A DNA stretch of 64,000 nt from RPQJ01 sp963696545 (GCA_963696545.1 CAVOKQ010000012.1:372001-436000); one strand, 5' to 3'. Shown: positions 8,485-18,617, numbered from the stretch's first letter. Numbers and translations: made by a program. The notes: a model not told the origin generated them from the sequence alone.

Positions 8485-9336
8485 CTAGATCCGTTGCAGC
8501 GCGGACTCGAGCGTATTCTTCATCAGGATCGCGACGGTCATCGGGCCGACGCCGCCGGGGACTGGCGTAATCCAGCTCGCGCGCTCGACCGCGCGCTCGA
8601 ACTGCACGTCGCCAACGAGCTTGCCGTTGGGCAGTCGGTTGATGCCGACGTCGACGACCACGGCGCCGGGCTTCACCCACTCGCCCGGGATCAGGCCCGG
8701 CTTGCCGACCGCGACCACCAGCAGGTCTGCTCGTTCGACGTGTTCGCGCAGTTCCGACGTGAACCGGTGACACACGGTGACCGTGGCGCCCGCAAGCAGC
8801 AGTTCGAGCGCCATCGGCCGGCCGACCAGGTTCGAAGCGCCGACGACGACCGAGTTCATGCCTTTTGGCGAAATACCGCAGCGCTCGAGCAGTCGGATCA
8901 CGCCGTAGGGCGTGCAGGGCCGCATCAGCGGATTGCGCAGCGCGAGCCGGCCGACGTTGTACGGGTGGAAGCCGTCGACGTCCTTGTCCGGTGAGATCGC
9001 CTCGATTACCGCGCGCTCGTCGATGTGGTCCGGCAGCGGCACCTGCACGAGGATGCCGTCGATCGCGAGATCCGAATTCAGCCGCTCGATCAGGTTCACG
9101 AGTTCCGTCTGCGTGGCGGAGTGGGGCAGGTCGTGGCTCACGGAGACGAAGCCGCATTCCTCGCAGGCCATGCGCTTGTTGCGCACGTAGATTCGCGACG
9201 CCGGGTCGTCGCCGACGAGCACCACCGCGAGCCCGGGTCGGCGCTTGCCGCGCGCGGCGAGCCGGTCGCTTTCCTCGCGCACTTCGCGCCGGATGTCCGC
9301 CGCGATCGCCTTACCGTCGATGATCCTGCCTGCCAT
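8485..9336 (-). CDS. folD: Methylenetetrahydrofolate dehydrogenase/cyclohydrolase
   Basis: 283 residues interconverting 5,10-methylene-THF and 10-formyl-THF with NADP, feeding purine and Met-tRNA formylation. The substrate motif YVRNKRMACEECG holds the catalytic Lys. VVVGASNLVGRPMA is the nucleotide-binding segment and TPVPGGVGPMTVAIL the C-terminal signature. I chose the ATG at 9336 (MAGRIIDGKAIA), the usual family start; an in-frame ATG at 9357 adds seven residues without support. Convergent with cysS. Confidence 0.96.
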   Translation of the reverse strand: MAGRIIDGKAIAADIRREVREESDRLAARGKRRPGLAVVLVGDDPASRIYVRNKRMACEECGFVSVSHDLPHSATQTELVNLIERLNSDLAIDGILVQVPLPDHIDERAVIEAISPDKDVDGFHPYNVGRLALRNPLMRPCTPYGVIRLLERCGISPKGMNSVVVGASNLVGRPMALELLLAGATVTVCHRFTSELREHVERADLLVVAVGKPGLIPGEWVKPGAVVVDVGINRLPNGKLVGDVQFERAVERASWITPVPGGVGPMTVAILMKNTLESALQRI

Positions 9337-9390
9337 CCGCGCATTCTGGCACGGCACCCGAGCGCCGAACGAGACTGGATTCGTTACAAA

Positions 9391-9419
9391 TTGACGCTCG
9401 GGGGATCGGTCCGTATGAT
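9391..9419 (+). promoter_or_regulatory. Sigma70 promoter of the tRNA cluster
   Basis: TTGACG at 9391-9396 and TATGAT at 9414-9419 are separated by exactly 17 bases and followed by a GC-rich stretch, the discriminator type typical of stable-RNA promoters. The first tRNA begins about 70 bases downstream. Confidence 0.75.
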
Positions 9420-9488
9420 TCGCGCTCCCGTACAGGCGCGCTTCGGCAACGGAGCGGGCTCAGGCGGCGACCGCAGGTCGGTGCAGGG

Positions 9489-9565
9489 CGGGGCATGGCG
9501 CAGTCTGGTAGCGCATCTGCTTTGGGAGCAGAGGGTCGGGGGTTCGAATCCCTCTGCCCCGACCA
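9489..9565 (+). tRNA. tRNA-Pro(TGG)
   Basis: Cloverleaf of 77 bases. Acceptor CGGGGCA pairs with TGCCCCG, the anticodon loop is TTTGGGA (anticodon TGG), GGTTCGAAT is the T-arm, and CCA is encoded. First of four clustered tRNA genes. Confidence 0.95.
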
Positions 9566-9588
9566 ACCGGACCGCGGCCTCGGACGAT

Positions 9589-9665
9589 GCGCCCGTAGCT
9601 CAGCCGGATAGAGCATCGGCCTTCTAAGCCGAGGGTCGCAGGTTCGAGTCCTGCCGGGCGCGCCA
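9589..9665 (+). tRNA. tRNA-Arg(TCT)
   Basis: Cloverleaf with acceptor GCGCCCG / CGGGCGC, anticodon loop CTTCTAA (anticodon TCT), T-arm GGTTCGAGTCC and encoded CCA. It reads AGA/AGG codons. Confidence 0.95.
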
Positions 9666-9691
9666 CGCTTCGGGTGATTCCGCCGGACGAT

Positions 9692-9768
9692 GGTGGACGT
9701 AGCTCAGTTGGTAGAGCTCCGGGTTGTGGTCCCGGCGGTCGTGGGTTCGAGCCCCATCGTCCACCCCA
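9692..9768 (+). tRNA. tRNA-His(GTG)
   Basis: Acceptor GTGGACG / CGTCCAC with the extra G at -1 (9692) that pairs with C73, a hallmark of tRNA-His. The anticodon loop is TTGTGGT (anticodon GTG). CCA is encoded. Confidence 0.95.
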
Positions 9769-9779
9769 GGTTTCAGGTT

Positions 9780-9855
9780 GGGCCGTTAGCTCAGTTGGTA
9801 GAGCTGCTGACTCTTAATCAGTAGGTCGTAGGTTCGAGTCCTACACGGCCCACCA
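9780..9855 (+). tRNA. tRNA-Lys(CTT)
   Basis: Acceptor GGGCCGT / ACGGCCC, anticodon loop CTCTTAA (anticodon CTT), T-arm GGTTCGAGTCC and encoded ACCA. Last of the Pro-Arg-His-Lys cluster. Confidence 0.95.
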
Positions 9856-9906
9856 TTTCTCAAAGGTGCATTCCGGTCACACGGTCTACACCGCATCCGG
9901 ACACAG

Positions 9907-11295
9907 CTACTCCTGCATCCCGTGGTACAGCATCCGGATGAACAGCCGGATGCCGTCACTCTCCTTCAGCTCGTGATAGCGCATGCCCGAGCGTCCGCCG
10001 ACGTCGCGGATGTCCGCCATCAGCTCCGGGTGGAACTGGCAGGTGAATGAGCGCCGGATGCGCCGCGTCTCCCAGTCCTTGTAGTAGATCGCCGTGGTGC
10101 TGACCTCGGTCCAGGTCGCGGCATCCACCCGCGTCTGCCCGAGGATCTCGACCGCATAGGGCAGGCTCAGCACCCAGCCCACCGGGCTGACGGCAAGCGC
10201 GTGCCGCACCGGGATGATCGCGTCGTGCAGCAGCTTGTAGGCCCACGTCGCGAACAGCATCGCTTCCTCGTTGACCTCGTCGCTGTGGAACATCTCCACC
10301 GTGAGCTCGCGCTCGATCGACATCACGACGTCGATCACGCCCTCGAGCTCATCGGCGACGAGCGCGTGGGTCGCGTGCAGCACTTCCGGAACGTGCGGCT
10401 GTTCCTCGCGCCTCGCATACGGCACCAGTCGACGTGTGCCGATCTCGACGCTCTCGTTCGGCGCCACCGAAAACCGCGGATCGTCCCAGCCGCGAGCGAC
10501 GACTTCGCCGCGTTTCACGATCGGCATCGAAGCGCCCACGGCCACGATCTCGCCGCACACTCGTTGCAGCGTGTCGAGTGCACGCCCACCCGGATCCATC
10601 GGCAGCCGCGTCAGGGCCTGGATTTCTCGCGCGGCGCGCTTGATCAGCCGGATGTGCGACTCCGCGGCGAGCTGGTGGCCGAGGCAGATGAAGATCGTCG
10701 GCCCGCTGGCGGTGGAGCGGCGCAGCAGCAGCTGGTCGACGAGCGCGAGCAGGTCCTCGAGGCCGGCCATGCCGCCCTCGAAGCTCGAAGCGTCGTGCAC
10801 CGACGGATTGCCGCCCTGTACGACGGTCGCGATGCCGGAGCTCAGCACGTTCGCGAGTCGCGCCGGGTCCTCGATGCCGCTGCGCCAGACCGGGTACAGG
10901 ATCGTGTCGGCGTCGGCCACCTGCTGCAGCACGTACGCGACGTTCTTCGACGCGCGCACGGGCTCGCCGCGCGGGTTTGTGCCGACGTCACGCCACGGCT
11001 CGATGATCGAGACGCTCTGCCGGAAGATCTCGGGCAACTGCAGCAGCACGCGCAGGTGGTCGGGCGAGTCGATCACCTTCTCGAGCGGCGGCGCGAGGCC
11101 CCAGTCGAACAGCCCTTCGTGCGCGAGCATGTCGCGACCGGGAAACGGCGTGGGTGAACTGCGGTCACGGAGGAAGTAACCGAGCAGTGCGTGCACCGAC
11201 TGCGGGCTCGACGCGTGCTGGCCGAGGATGCCCGGTCGGACGCGCCAGCCGAGGTGCTCAGGGTCGACGTTCTTTACCGGGCGTGTGGTGTTCAT
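9907..11295 (-). CDS. Class I glutamine amidotransferase-like protein, unassigned
   Basis: 462 residues from ATG at 11295. The triad framework of class I GATases is visible: Cys204 in IFICLGHQLAAE and His422 with Glu424 in TCQFHPEL. The gap of about 217 residues between Cys and His is far longer than in compact GATases and holds an extra domain including IDVVMSIERELTVEMFH. Residues 30-160 form an N-terminal extension with a possible glycine-rich turn (TVVQGGNPSVHD). I do not recognise a named family. No synthase partner is adjacent: tRNAs lie on one side and a divergent VanZ gene on the other. The frame is open upstream of 11295, but that part overlaps the VanZ gene antisense and I reject it. 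Confidence 0.7.
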   Translation of the reverse strand: MNTTRPVKNVDPEHLGWRVRPGILGQHASSPQSVHALLGYFLRDRSSPTPFPGRDMLAHEGLFDWGLAPPLEKVIDSPDHLRVLLQLPEIFRQSVSIIEPWRDVGTNPRGEPVRASKNVAYVLQQVADADTILYPVWRSGIEDPARLANVLSSGIATVVQGGNPSVHDASSFEGGMAGLEDLLALVDQLLLRRSTASGPTIFICLGHQLAAESHIRLIKRAAREIQALTRLPMDPGGRALDTLQRVCGEIVAVGASMPIVKRGEVVARGWDDPRFSVAPNESVEIGTRRLVPYARREEQPHVPEVLHATHALVADELEGVIDVVMSIERELTVEMFHSDEVNEEAMLFATWAYKLLHDAIIPVRHALAVSPVGWVLSLPYAVEILGQTRVDAATWTEVSTTAIYYKDWETRRIRRSFTCQFHPELMADIRDVGGRSGMRYHELKESDGIRLFIRMLYHGMQE

Positions 11296-11383
11296 CTTGG
11301 CGAGAGCAAGCAATCCGCGTGCCAGTCCCGTGGCCTCAAGAGACGCGCTCGCGGCGGGTCCTGCGCACCGAATCTGCGCAGGC

Positions 11384-12412
11384 ATGCAGCAAGTGATGCG
11401 CGATTCCGGTGCAACCGGGCGGCGCGGATCGATTCCCGGTAGATTGACGCCCACTGTGATTGCACTCGTCCTCGGCATCGTTGCACTGCTGTCGCTGCTG
11501 CTCGTCATCCGCATCTCGTCGCCGGACGAGTGGATCCGCGCCGGACTCGACGCCTCGCATGGGCCGATCTTTGCGCTCATCGCGATCCTGCTGGCCATGC
11601 TGCTCGGGCGCAGGCGCGCCAGTGCGGCTGGCTGGCCCGATTGGGTCCTGTGTGCCCGGGCGCTGGCGATCAGCGTGTTGCTGGGAATCGCCATCGAGAT
11701 CCTGCAGGGGTTCCAGGGACGGCCGCCGTCGTTGTTCGACGTCATGACCGACACGGCCGGCGCGGTCGCGGGACTTGCCGTATGGTCGCTCGCGACATGG
11801 CGTGGGTCCTTCGGTGCGCGGGAGGGGAGCCACCATCCGTTCTGGACCGTCGTTGCGCTCGGCCTCGCAGGGATGATGTTCGTGCTCTGGCGGCCGCTGC
11901 ACGTGGCCATGGAGTACGCGGATCGCGCGGCGGACTTTCCCGTGATCGCCGAGTTCTCGGACCCACGCAGCATGCGATTCACGACGACCGATGGCGTCGC
12001 GGCGTCGATCACCGAACTGCCTGCACCGTGGTCCCGGCGACCGGGCGAGCGCGCACTCGAGCTGCGCTATGACCCCGGGCACCCGCCGGCGGTGCAGATC
12101 ACGGAGCCCAGCCCGGACTGGCGTGGATTCAGCGTGATCGAGGTGGACCTGACCAACGCGGGCCCGGCCGAGTTGACCCTGGTCCTCCGGATCCTCGACG
12201 CCCGCCACGACTGGTCCAACGACGACCGCGCCAACCTGCCGCTCCTGATCCCGCCGCGGACCCGCACGACCGTCCGGGTGGCGCTCGAGGCGGTCGCGTC
12301 CGCGCCGGCTCGACGGCGCATGGACATGGCCCATATCGCGAACGTGATGATCTTCGGTCGCCCGCCGACCGCCCCCGGGGCGCTGTACGTTTCCCGGATC
12401 CGCCTCGAGTAA
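11384..12412 (+). CDS. VanZ-like membrane protein with C-terminal soluble domain
   Basis: About 342 residues. Hydrophobic helices begin with TVIALVLGIVALLSLLLVI. The VanZ signature follows: GIAIEILQGFQGRPPSLFDV, then an Asp/Gly-rich turn and AGAVAGLAVWSLA. After another helix (FWTVVALGLAGMMFVLW) comes a roughly 170-residue exported or cytosolic domain with beta-rich pattern ending TAPGALYVSRIRLE, resembling carbohydrate-binding beta-sandwiches only loosely. The start is uncertain: ATG 11384 and 11396, TTG 11444 and GTG 11456 are all in frame, and the family part begins after 11444. VanZ proteins are linked to glycopeptide resistance, but the function here is unknown. Confidence 0.7.
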   Translation: MQQVMRDSGATGRRGSIPGRLTPTVIALVLGIVALLSLLLVIRISSPDEWIRAGLDASHGPIFALIAILLAMLLGRRRASAAGWPDWVLCARALAISVLLGIAIEILQGFQGRPPSLFDVMTDTAGAVAGLAVWSLATWRGSFGAREGSHHPFWTVVALGLAGMMFVLWRPLHVAMEYADRAADFPVIAEFSDPRSMRFTTTDGVAASITELPAPWSRRPGERALELRYDPGHPPAVQITEPSPDWRGFSVIEVDLTNAGPAELTLVLRILDARHDWSNDDRANLPLLIPPRTRTTVRVALEAVASAPARRRMDMAHIANVMIFGRPPTAPGALYVSRIRLE

Positions 12413-12463
12413 GGTACCGATCGCCGCGCTTGTCGATTGATTTACCTATAGAATCCGCCCCGC

Positions 12464-12549
12464 GCGAAAGTGGCGGAACTGGTAGACGCGCTGGATTTAG
12501 GTTCCAGTGGGTAACCCCCGTGAGGGTTCGAGTCCCTCCTTTCGCACCA
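12464..12549 (+). tRNA. tRNA-Leu(TAG)
   Basis: A class II tRNA of 86 bases with a long variable arm (GGGTAACCCCCGTGAGG region). Acceptor GCGAAAG pairs with CTTTCGC, the anticodon is TAG in GATTTAGGTTC, and CCA is encoded. TATAGAAT at 12447-12454 could be its -10 region, without a good -35. Confidence 0.95.
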
Positions 12550-12610
12550 CCGTGGCAAAATACACGGCTTTTCCGGGCGGCCCCGGCCCCCACGAATTAC
12601 CCGAGGATCG

Positions 12611-13912
12611 ATGACCATGCAGGTTTCCGTCGAGCAGACCGGCGCCCTCGAGCGCCGCATGGAAGTGAGCATCCCGAAGGACCGCATCGAGCAGGCGATC
12701 CGCCAGCGCCTGCAGCAGGTCAGCCGCACGGCGCGCCTGAAGGGCTTTCGCCCCGGCAAGGCGCCGCTGAAGGTGATCCAGCAGCAGTTCGGTGCGCAGG
12801 TCCGGCAGGAAGTGATGTCGGACCTGATCCAGGCGACGTTTGCCGAGGCCGTGAACCAGCAGAAGTTCGTGCCGGCCGTCGGCCCGCACATCGAACCGGT
12901 CGCCACGGGCCCGGACGAGGACGTCAAGTACCGCGCGATCTTCGAAGTGTTCCCCGACGTCGCGCTGAAGAGCGTCGACGGCCTTGCGGTCACGCGCCCG
13001 GTAGCCGAAGTGGCCGAAGCGGACATCGACGCGATGGTGCAGAACCTGCGCGAACAGAAGCCGAAGTTCGAGGCCGTGGAGCGCGCCAGCCGCGACACCG
13101 ACCGCGTGACGATGGACTTCGTCGGCCTGATGGGCGGCCAGCCGTTCGAGGGCAGCAAGGGTGACGACGTCGCGGTGCTGCTCGGCGGCGGACGCATGCT
13201 GAAGCCGTTCGAGGACGCGATCACCGGCATGAAGGCCGGCGAGCGCAAGCAGGTGAGCGTCCGCTACCCGGACGACTATCACAACAAGGCGCTCGCGGGC
13301 CAGACGGCCGAGTTCGACGTGCAGATGAAGAAGGTCGAGGAAAAGCGCCTGCCCGAGCTCGACGACGAGTTCTGCGCCGAGTATGGCGTGTACGAGGGCG
13401 GGCTCGAGCGGCTCAAGGGCGAAGTCGCCGACAACATGAACCGCGAGCTCGCCGGCAACGTGCGTGCGCGGATGAAGCAGCAGCTGCTCGATCGCCTGCT
13501 CGAGGCGAACCCGGTCGAGGTGCCGAAGGGCCTCGTCGACTCGCAGGTGCGCGAGATGCAGATCGAGACGGCGCGCCGCATGGGCGCGAAGGACGCTGCG
13601 CAGATCCCGCCGCCGGACGCGTTCCTGGAGCCCGCCCGCCGGCGCGTGGCGCTCGGCATCCTGATCGGCGAGCTGATCAAGTCGCAGGGCATGCAGGTCG
13701 ACCGCGCGCTCGTCGAGGCCCGTCTCGCGGACATGGCCGCGACGTACCCAGACCCTGAGCCCGTGCTGAAGGCGTACCGCCAGAGCCCGGACGCGATGCG
13801 CCAGGTCGAGAACCTGGTGCTCGAGGACCAGGTGGTCGACTACCTGCTCGCACGCGCCAGGATCACGGACCAGAAGACGTCGTTCAAGGACGTGATGAAT
13901 TTCGGCGCGTGA
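12611..13912 (+). CDS. tig: Trigger factor
   Basis: 433 residues; ribosome-associated chaperone and peptidyl-prolyl isomerase acting on nascent chains. The ribosome-binding signature GFRPGKAPLKVI starts at residue 45. The central FKBP-type domain includes DRVTMDFVGLMGGQPFEGS. The C-terminal helical chaperone arms follow. GAGG five bases before ATG 12611 gives a ribosome site; ATG 12617 is an alternative. It opens the conserved tig-clpP-clpX-lon block. Confidence 0.97.
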   Translation: MTMQVSVEQTGALERRMEVSIPKDRIEQAIRQRLQQVSRTARLKGFRPGKAPLKVIQQQFGAQVRQEVMSDLIQATFAEAVNQQKFVPAVGPHIEPVATGPDEDVKYRAIFEVFPDVALKSVDGLAVTRPVAEVAEADIDAMVQNLREQKPKFEAVERASRDTDRVTMDFVGLMGGQPFEGSKGDDVAVLLGGGRMLKPFEDAITGMKAGERKQVSVRYPDDYHNKALAGQTAEFDVQMKKVEEKRLPELDDEFCAEYGVYEGGLERLKGEVADNMNRELAGNVRARMKQQLLDRLLEANPVEVPKGLVDSQVREMQIETARRMGAKDAAQIPPPDAFLEPARRRVALGILIGELIKSQGMQVDRALVEARLADMAATYPDPEPVLKAYRQSPDAMRQVENLVLEDQVVDYLLARARITDQKTSFKDVMNFGA

Positions 13913-13920
13913 GGACGGTA

Positions 13921-14012
13921 GATAGTGAATAGTGGATAGCGGATAGTAGGAAGCCTGGCCCTGGCCAGCGCGCGCACTCCCGCGATCCACTGTTCACTGC
14001 TCACCAATCACA
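13921..14012. repeat. 7-base degenerate tandem repeats facing each other
   Basis: Just after the tig stop, 13921-13948 reads GATAGTG AATAGTG GATAGCG GATAGTA. From about 13985 the opposite orientation appears, TCCACTG TTCACTG CTCACCA. The two halves can fold into an imperfect hairpin between tig and clpP. The same family recurs near 21060, 25740 and 29220. Confidence 0.7.
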
Positions 14013-14033
14013 CTTCAACTTCGTGCGAACACC

Positions 14034-14666
14034 ATGCCACTGACACCTCCCACCGCCCTGAACCTCGTCCCGATGGTCGTCGAGCAGACGGCCCGCGGCG
14101 AGCGCGCCTACGACATCTACTCGCGGCTGCTGAAGGAGCGGGTGATCTTCCTCGTGGGCCCCGTCGAGGACTACATGGCCAACCTGGTCGTGGCCCAGCT
14201 GCTGTTCCTCGAGTCGGAGAACCCGGAAAAAGACATCGCGATCTACATCAACTCGCCGGGCGGATCGGTGAGCGCGGGCCTCGCGATCTACGACACGATG
14301 CAGTTCATCAAGCCCGACATCAGCACGATCTGCGTCGGACAGGCGGCGAGCATGGGTGCGGTACTGCTCGCGGGCGGCGCGAAGGGCAAGCGTTTCTGCC
14401 TGCCGCACTCGCGCGTGATGATTCACCAGCCGCTCGGCGGCTTCCAGGGCCAGGCGACCGACATCGAGATCCACGCGCGCGAGATCCTCGACGCGCGCGA
14501 GCGGCTGAACCGGATCCTGGCGAGCCACACCGGCCAGTCGATGGAGAAGATCAAGCAGGACACGGACCGGGACAATTTCATGACCGGCGAGCAGGCGGTG
14601 GCCTACGGGCTGATCGACGCTGTGCTCTCGAAGCGCGGCAGCGCCGGGACCGCCGAGCGCGCCTGA
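14034..14666 (+). CDS. clpP: ATP-dependent Clp protease proteolytic subunit
   Basis: 210 residues. The Ser-His-Asp triad is Ser106 (GQAASMGAVLL), His131 (LPHSRVMIHQP) and an Asp near residue 180 (DTDRDNFMT). ClpP forms the double-heptamer chamber fed by ClpX, encoded 99 bases downstream. ATG at 14034 starts MPLTPPTALNLVPMV, with the LVPMVVE propeptide/N-terminal loop region expected for the family. Confidence 0.97.
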   Translation: MPLTPPTALNLVPMVVEQTARGERAYDIYSRLLKERVIFLVGPVEDYMANLVVAQLLFLESENPEKDIAIYINSPGGSVSAGLAIYDTMQFIKPDISTICVGQAASMGAVLLAGGAKGKRFCLPHSRVMIHQPLGGFQGQATDIEIHAREILDARERLNRILASHTGQSMEKIKQDTDRDNFMTGEQAVAYGLIDAVLSKRGSAGTAERA

Positions 14667-14706
14667 GCCGGGACCGCGGCTTAAGTCGCTGTCGAGGCAG
14701 GGTTTT

Positions 14707-14735
14707 TTGCGGCCTTGTCGGCCGCGTGGTATAAG
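14707..14735 (+). promoter_or_regulatory. Candidate internal promoter for clpX
   Basis: TTGCGG at 14707-14712 and TATAAG at 14730-14735 lie 17 bases apart in the clpP-clpX gap. The -10 matches the consensus at five of six bases, the -35 at only three. A GCGGCC-GGCCGC palindrome overlaps the spacer. Confidence 0.4.
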
Positions 14736-14765
14736 CCTGCAGGGGCGGAACTGCAAGGGCAGGGC

Positions 14766-16073
<1,308 letters not shown>

Positions 16074-16076
16074 TTA

Positions 16077-16095
16077 ATCGGTGCCTGGCACCGAT
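16077..16095. repeat. GGTGCC-GGCACC palindrome
   Basis: ATCGGTGCC and GGCACCGAT flank a central T, four bases after the clpX stop. It shares its core with the elements at 8421-8484 and 49610-49632. Confidence 0.75.
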
Positions 16096-16102
16096 TTCCC
16101 TA

Positions 16103-16126
16103 TTGAATCTGCGCCCCGCGTCCCCA
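16103..16126 (+). promoter_or_regulatory. Candidate heat-shock (sigma32) promoter of lon
   Basis: TTGAA at 16103-16107 and CCCCA at 16122-16126 are separated by 14 bases, close to the sigma32 pattern CTTGAA-N14-CCCCAT. lon starts about 60 bases downstream and belongs to the heat-shock regulon in many proteobacteria. The match is partial. Confidence 0.4.
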
Positions 16127-16187
16127 AAGATGGCGGCATTCATGCGGCCTGCGCCCGGGCCTGCATTCCGCGCCGGAGAACCCTGAC

Positions 16188-18617
16188 GTGACCACCGAAT
16201 CCGCGACCCCCGAGACCACGCTCCCGTCCGACGCGCTGCCGGTGCTGCCGCTGCGCGACGTGGTCGTCTACCCGCACATGGTGATCCCGCTGTTCGTGGG
16301 CCGCGAGAAGTCGATCCTCGCGCTCGAGCAGGCGATGAAGGTCTCGAAGCAGATCCTGCTGCTCGCGCAGAAGCAGGCCGACGTCGACGACCCCGCGGCC
16401 AAGGACCTCTACGAGGTCGGCACGGTCGCGACGATCCTGCAGTTGCTGAAGCTCCCGGACGGCACGGTCAAGGTGCTGGTGGAGGGCGTCGAACGCGCGA
16501 AGGTCGAGTCGTTGACCGGCGGCGAGTACTTCGTCGCGAAGGTGAAGCTGCTCGGCGACGGCGAGCCGTACGACGAGCGCGAGATGGACGTGCTGGTGCG
16601 CTCGGCGGTGTCGCAGTTCGAGCAGTACGTGAAGCTGAACCGCAAGGTTCCGCCCGAGATCCTGACCTCGCTCGCAGGCATCGAGCAGCCGGGCCGCCTC
16701 GCCGACACGGTCGCGGCGCACATGTCGCTGAAGCTCGACGCGAAGCAGAAGATCCTCGAGATCCAGGACGTCAGGACCCGCCTCGAGCACATCCTCGCGC
16801 TGATCGAGGGCGAGATGGACGTGCTGCAGATCGAGAAGCGCATCCGCGGCCGCGTCAAGCAGCAGATGGAGAAGAGCCAGCGCGAGTACTACCTGAACGA
16901 GCAGATGAAGGCGATCCAGAAGGAACTGGGCGAGATGGACGACGCGCCCAACGAGATCGCCGAGCTCGAGAAGCGCATCGCGCGCGCGGGCATGCCGAAG
17001 GAAGCACGCGAGAAGGCGAACTCCGAGCTCGCGAAGCTGAAGCTGATGTCGCCGATGTCGGCCGAAGCCACGGTCGTGCGCAACTACATCGACTGGCTGG
17101 TGAAGGTGCCCTGGCGCCGCCGCACCAAGGTCAAGCACGACCTCGCGGGGGCGGAGAAGGTCCTGAACGAGGACCACTTCGGGCTCGACAAGGTGAAGGA
17201 GCGCATCGTCGAGTACCTTGCCGTGCAGCAGCGCGTGCAGAAGCTGAAGGGTCCGATCCTTTGCCTGGTGGGGCCGCCGGGCGTGGGCAAGACCTCGCTC
17301 GGGCAGTCGATCGCGCGCGCCACGAACCGCAAGTTCGTCCGCATGTCGCTCGGCGGCGTGCGCGACGAAGCGGAGATCCGCGGGCACCGCCGCACGTACA
17401 TCGGCTCGATGCCCGGCAAGATCGTGCAGAACATGGCGCGCACCGGCGTCCGCAACCCGCTGTTCCTGCTCGACGAAGTGGACAAGATGTCGATGGACTT
17501 CCGCGGCGACCCGTCGTCGGCGCTGCTCGAGGTGCTCGACCCGGAGCAGAACTCCGCATTCAGCGACCACTACCTCGAGGTCGACTTCGACCTCTCGGAG
17601 GTGATGTTCGTCTGCACCGCGAACAGCCTGAACATCCCGGCGCCGCTGCTCGACCGCATGGAAGTGATCCGGTTGCCGGGCTACACCGAGGACGAGAAGG
17701 CGAACATCGCGCGCCGCTACCTGCTGCCGAAGCAGGTAAAGGCGAACGGGCTGAAGTCCGACGAGATCAAGGTGAGCGACCCGTCGATCATCGAGATCAT
17801 CCGCCACTACACCCGCGAGGCTGGCGTGCGCAACCTCGAGCGCGAGCTCTCGAAGATCTGCCGCAAGGCGGTGAAGCAGTTGCTGCTCGAGCCTGCGACC
17901 AAGCTCGTGTCGGTCACGCCGAAGAACATCGCGAAGTTCCTCGGCGTGAAGCGCTTCCGCTACGGGCGCGCCGAGGAGAGCGACCAGGTGGGGCAGGTCA
18001 CCGGGCTCGCGTGGACCGAGGTCGGCGGCGAGCTGCTGACGATCGAGTCCGCCGTGATGCCGGGCAAGGGCAAGCTCACGCACACTGGCCAGCTCGGCGA
18101 GGTGATGCAGGAGTCGATCCAGGCCGCGATGACGGTGGTGCGCAGCCGCGCGAGCATGCTCGGACTCGAGCCGGAGTTCTACCAGAAGTCCGACGTGCAC
18201 ATCCACGTGCCGGAAGGCGCGACGCCGAAGGACGGCCCCAGCGCCGGCATCGGCATGTGCACCGCGCTCGTGTCGGCGCTGACGCGCATTCCGGTGCGCA
18301 GCGACGTCGCGATGACCGGCGAGATCACGCTCCGTGGCGAGGTGCTGCCGATCGGGGGGCTGAAGGAGAAGCTGCTGGCGGCGCATCGAGGCGGGATCCG
18401 CACCGTGCTGATCCCGGACGAGAACGTGAAGGACCTCGCCGAGATCCCGGACAACATCAAGGGCAACCTCGAGATCAAGCCGGTCAAGTGGATCGACGAG
18501 GTGCTGCAGATCGCGCTCCGGAACATGCCGCAGCCGGTGGCCGTCGCCGACACGGCCGATGCCAAGCCGGCGAAACGGGCTGGGCGGCGCCAGGGCAAGC
18601 AAGTGCACGCGCACTGA
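16188..18617 (+). CDS. lon: ATP-dependent protease La
   Basis: 809 residues. The N-terminal substrate-binding domain starts near LPVLPLRDVVVYPHMVIPLF. Walker A is GPPGVGKTS, and LFLLDEVDKM is Walker B. The C-terminal Ser-Lys protease has the catalytic Ser in PKDGPSAGIGM and the Lys in PIGGLKEKLLAA. GTG at 16188 was taken as start because no ATG lies between the upstream region and the conserved N terminus. Lon degrades misfolded and regulatory proteins in the cytoplasm. hupB follows after 33 bases. Confidence 0.97.
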   Translation: MTTESATPETTLPSDALPVLPLRDVVVYPHMVIPLFVGREKSILALEQAMKVSKQILLLAQKQADVDDPAAKDLYEVGTVATILQLLKLPDGTVKVLVEGVERAKVESLTGGEYFVAKVKLLGDGEPYDEREMDVLVRSAVSQFEQYVKLNRKVPPEILTSLAGIEQPGRLADTVAAHMSLKLDAKQKILEIQDVRTRLEHILALIEGEMDVLQIEKRIRGRVKQQMEKSQREYYLNEQMKAIQKELGEMDDAPNEIAELEKRIARAGMPKEAREKANSELAKLKLMSPMSAEATVVRNYIDWLVKVPWRRRTKVKHDLAGAEKVLNEDHFGLDKVKERIVEYLAVQQRVQKLKGPILCLVGPPGVGKTSLGQSIARATNRKFVRMSLGGVRDEAEIRGHRRTYIGSMPGKIVQNMARTGVRNPLFLLDEVDKMSMDFRGDPSSALLEVLDPEQNSAFSDHYLEVDFDLSEVMFVCTANSLNIPAPLLDRMEVIRLPGYTEDEKANIARRYLLPKQVKANGLKSDEIKVSDPSIIEIIRHYTREAGVRNLERELSKICRKAVKQLLLEPATKLVSVTPKNIAKFLGVKRFRYGRAEESDQVGQVTGLAWTEVGGELLTIESAVMPGKGKLTHTGQLGEVMQESIQAAMTVVRSRASMLGLEPEFYQKSDVHIHVPEGATPKDGPSAGIGMCTALVSALTRIPVRSDVAMTGEITLRGEVLPIGGLKEKLLAAHRGGIRTVLIPDENVKDLAEIPDNIKGNLEIKPVKWIDEVLQIALRNMPQPVAVADTADAKPAKRAGRRQGKQVHAH

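Noticed and set aside
11296..12012. N-terminal extension of the amidotransferase-like gene
   Set aside because: The frame is open but overlaps the VanZ gene antisense and shows no homology; the protein-like part starts at ATG 11295.
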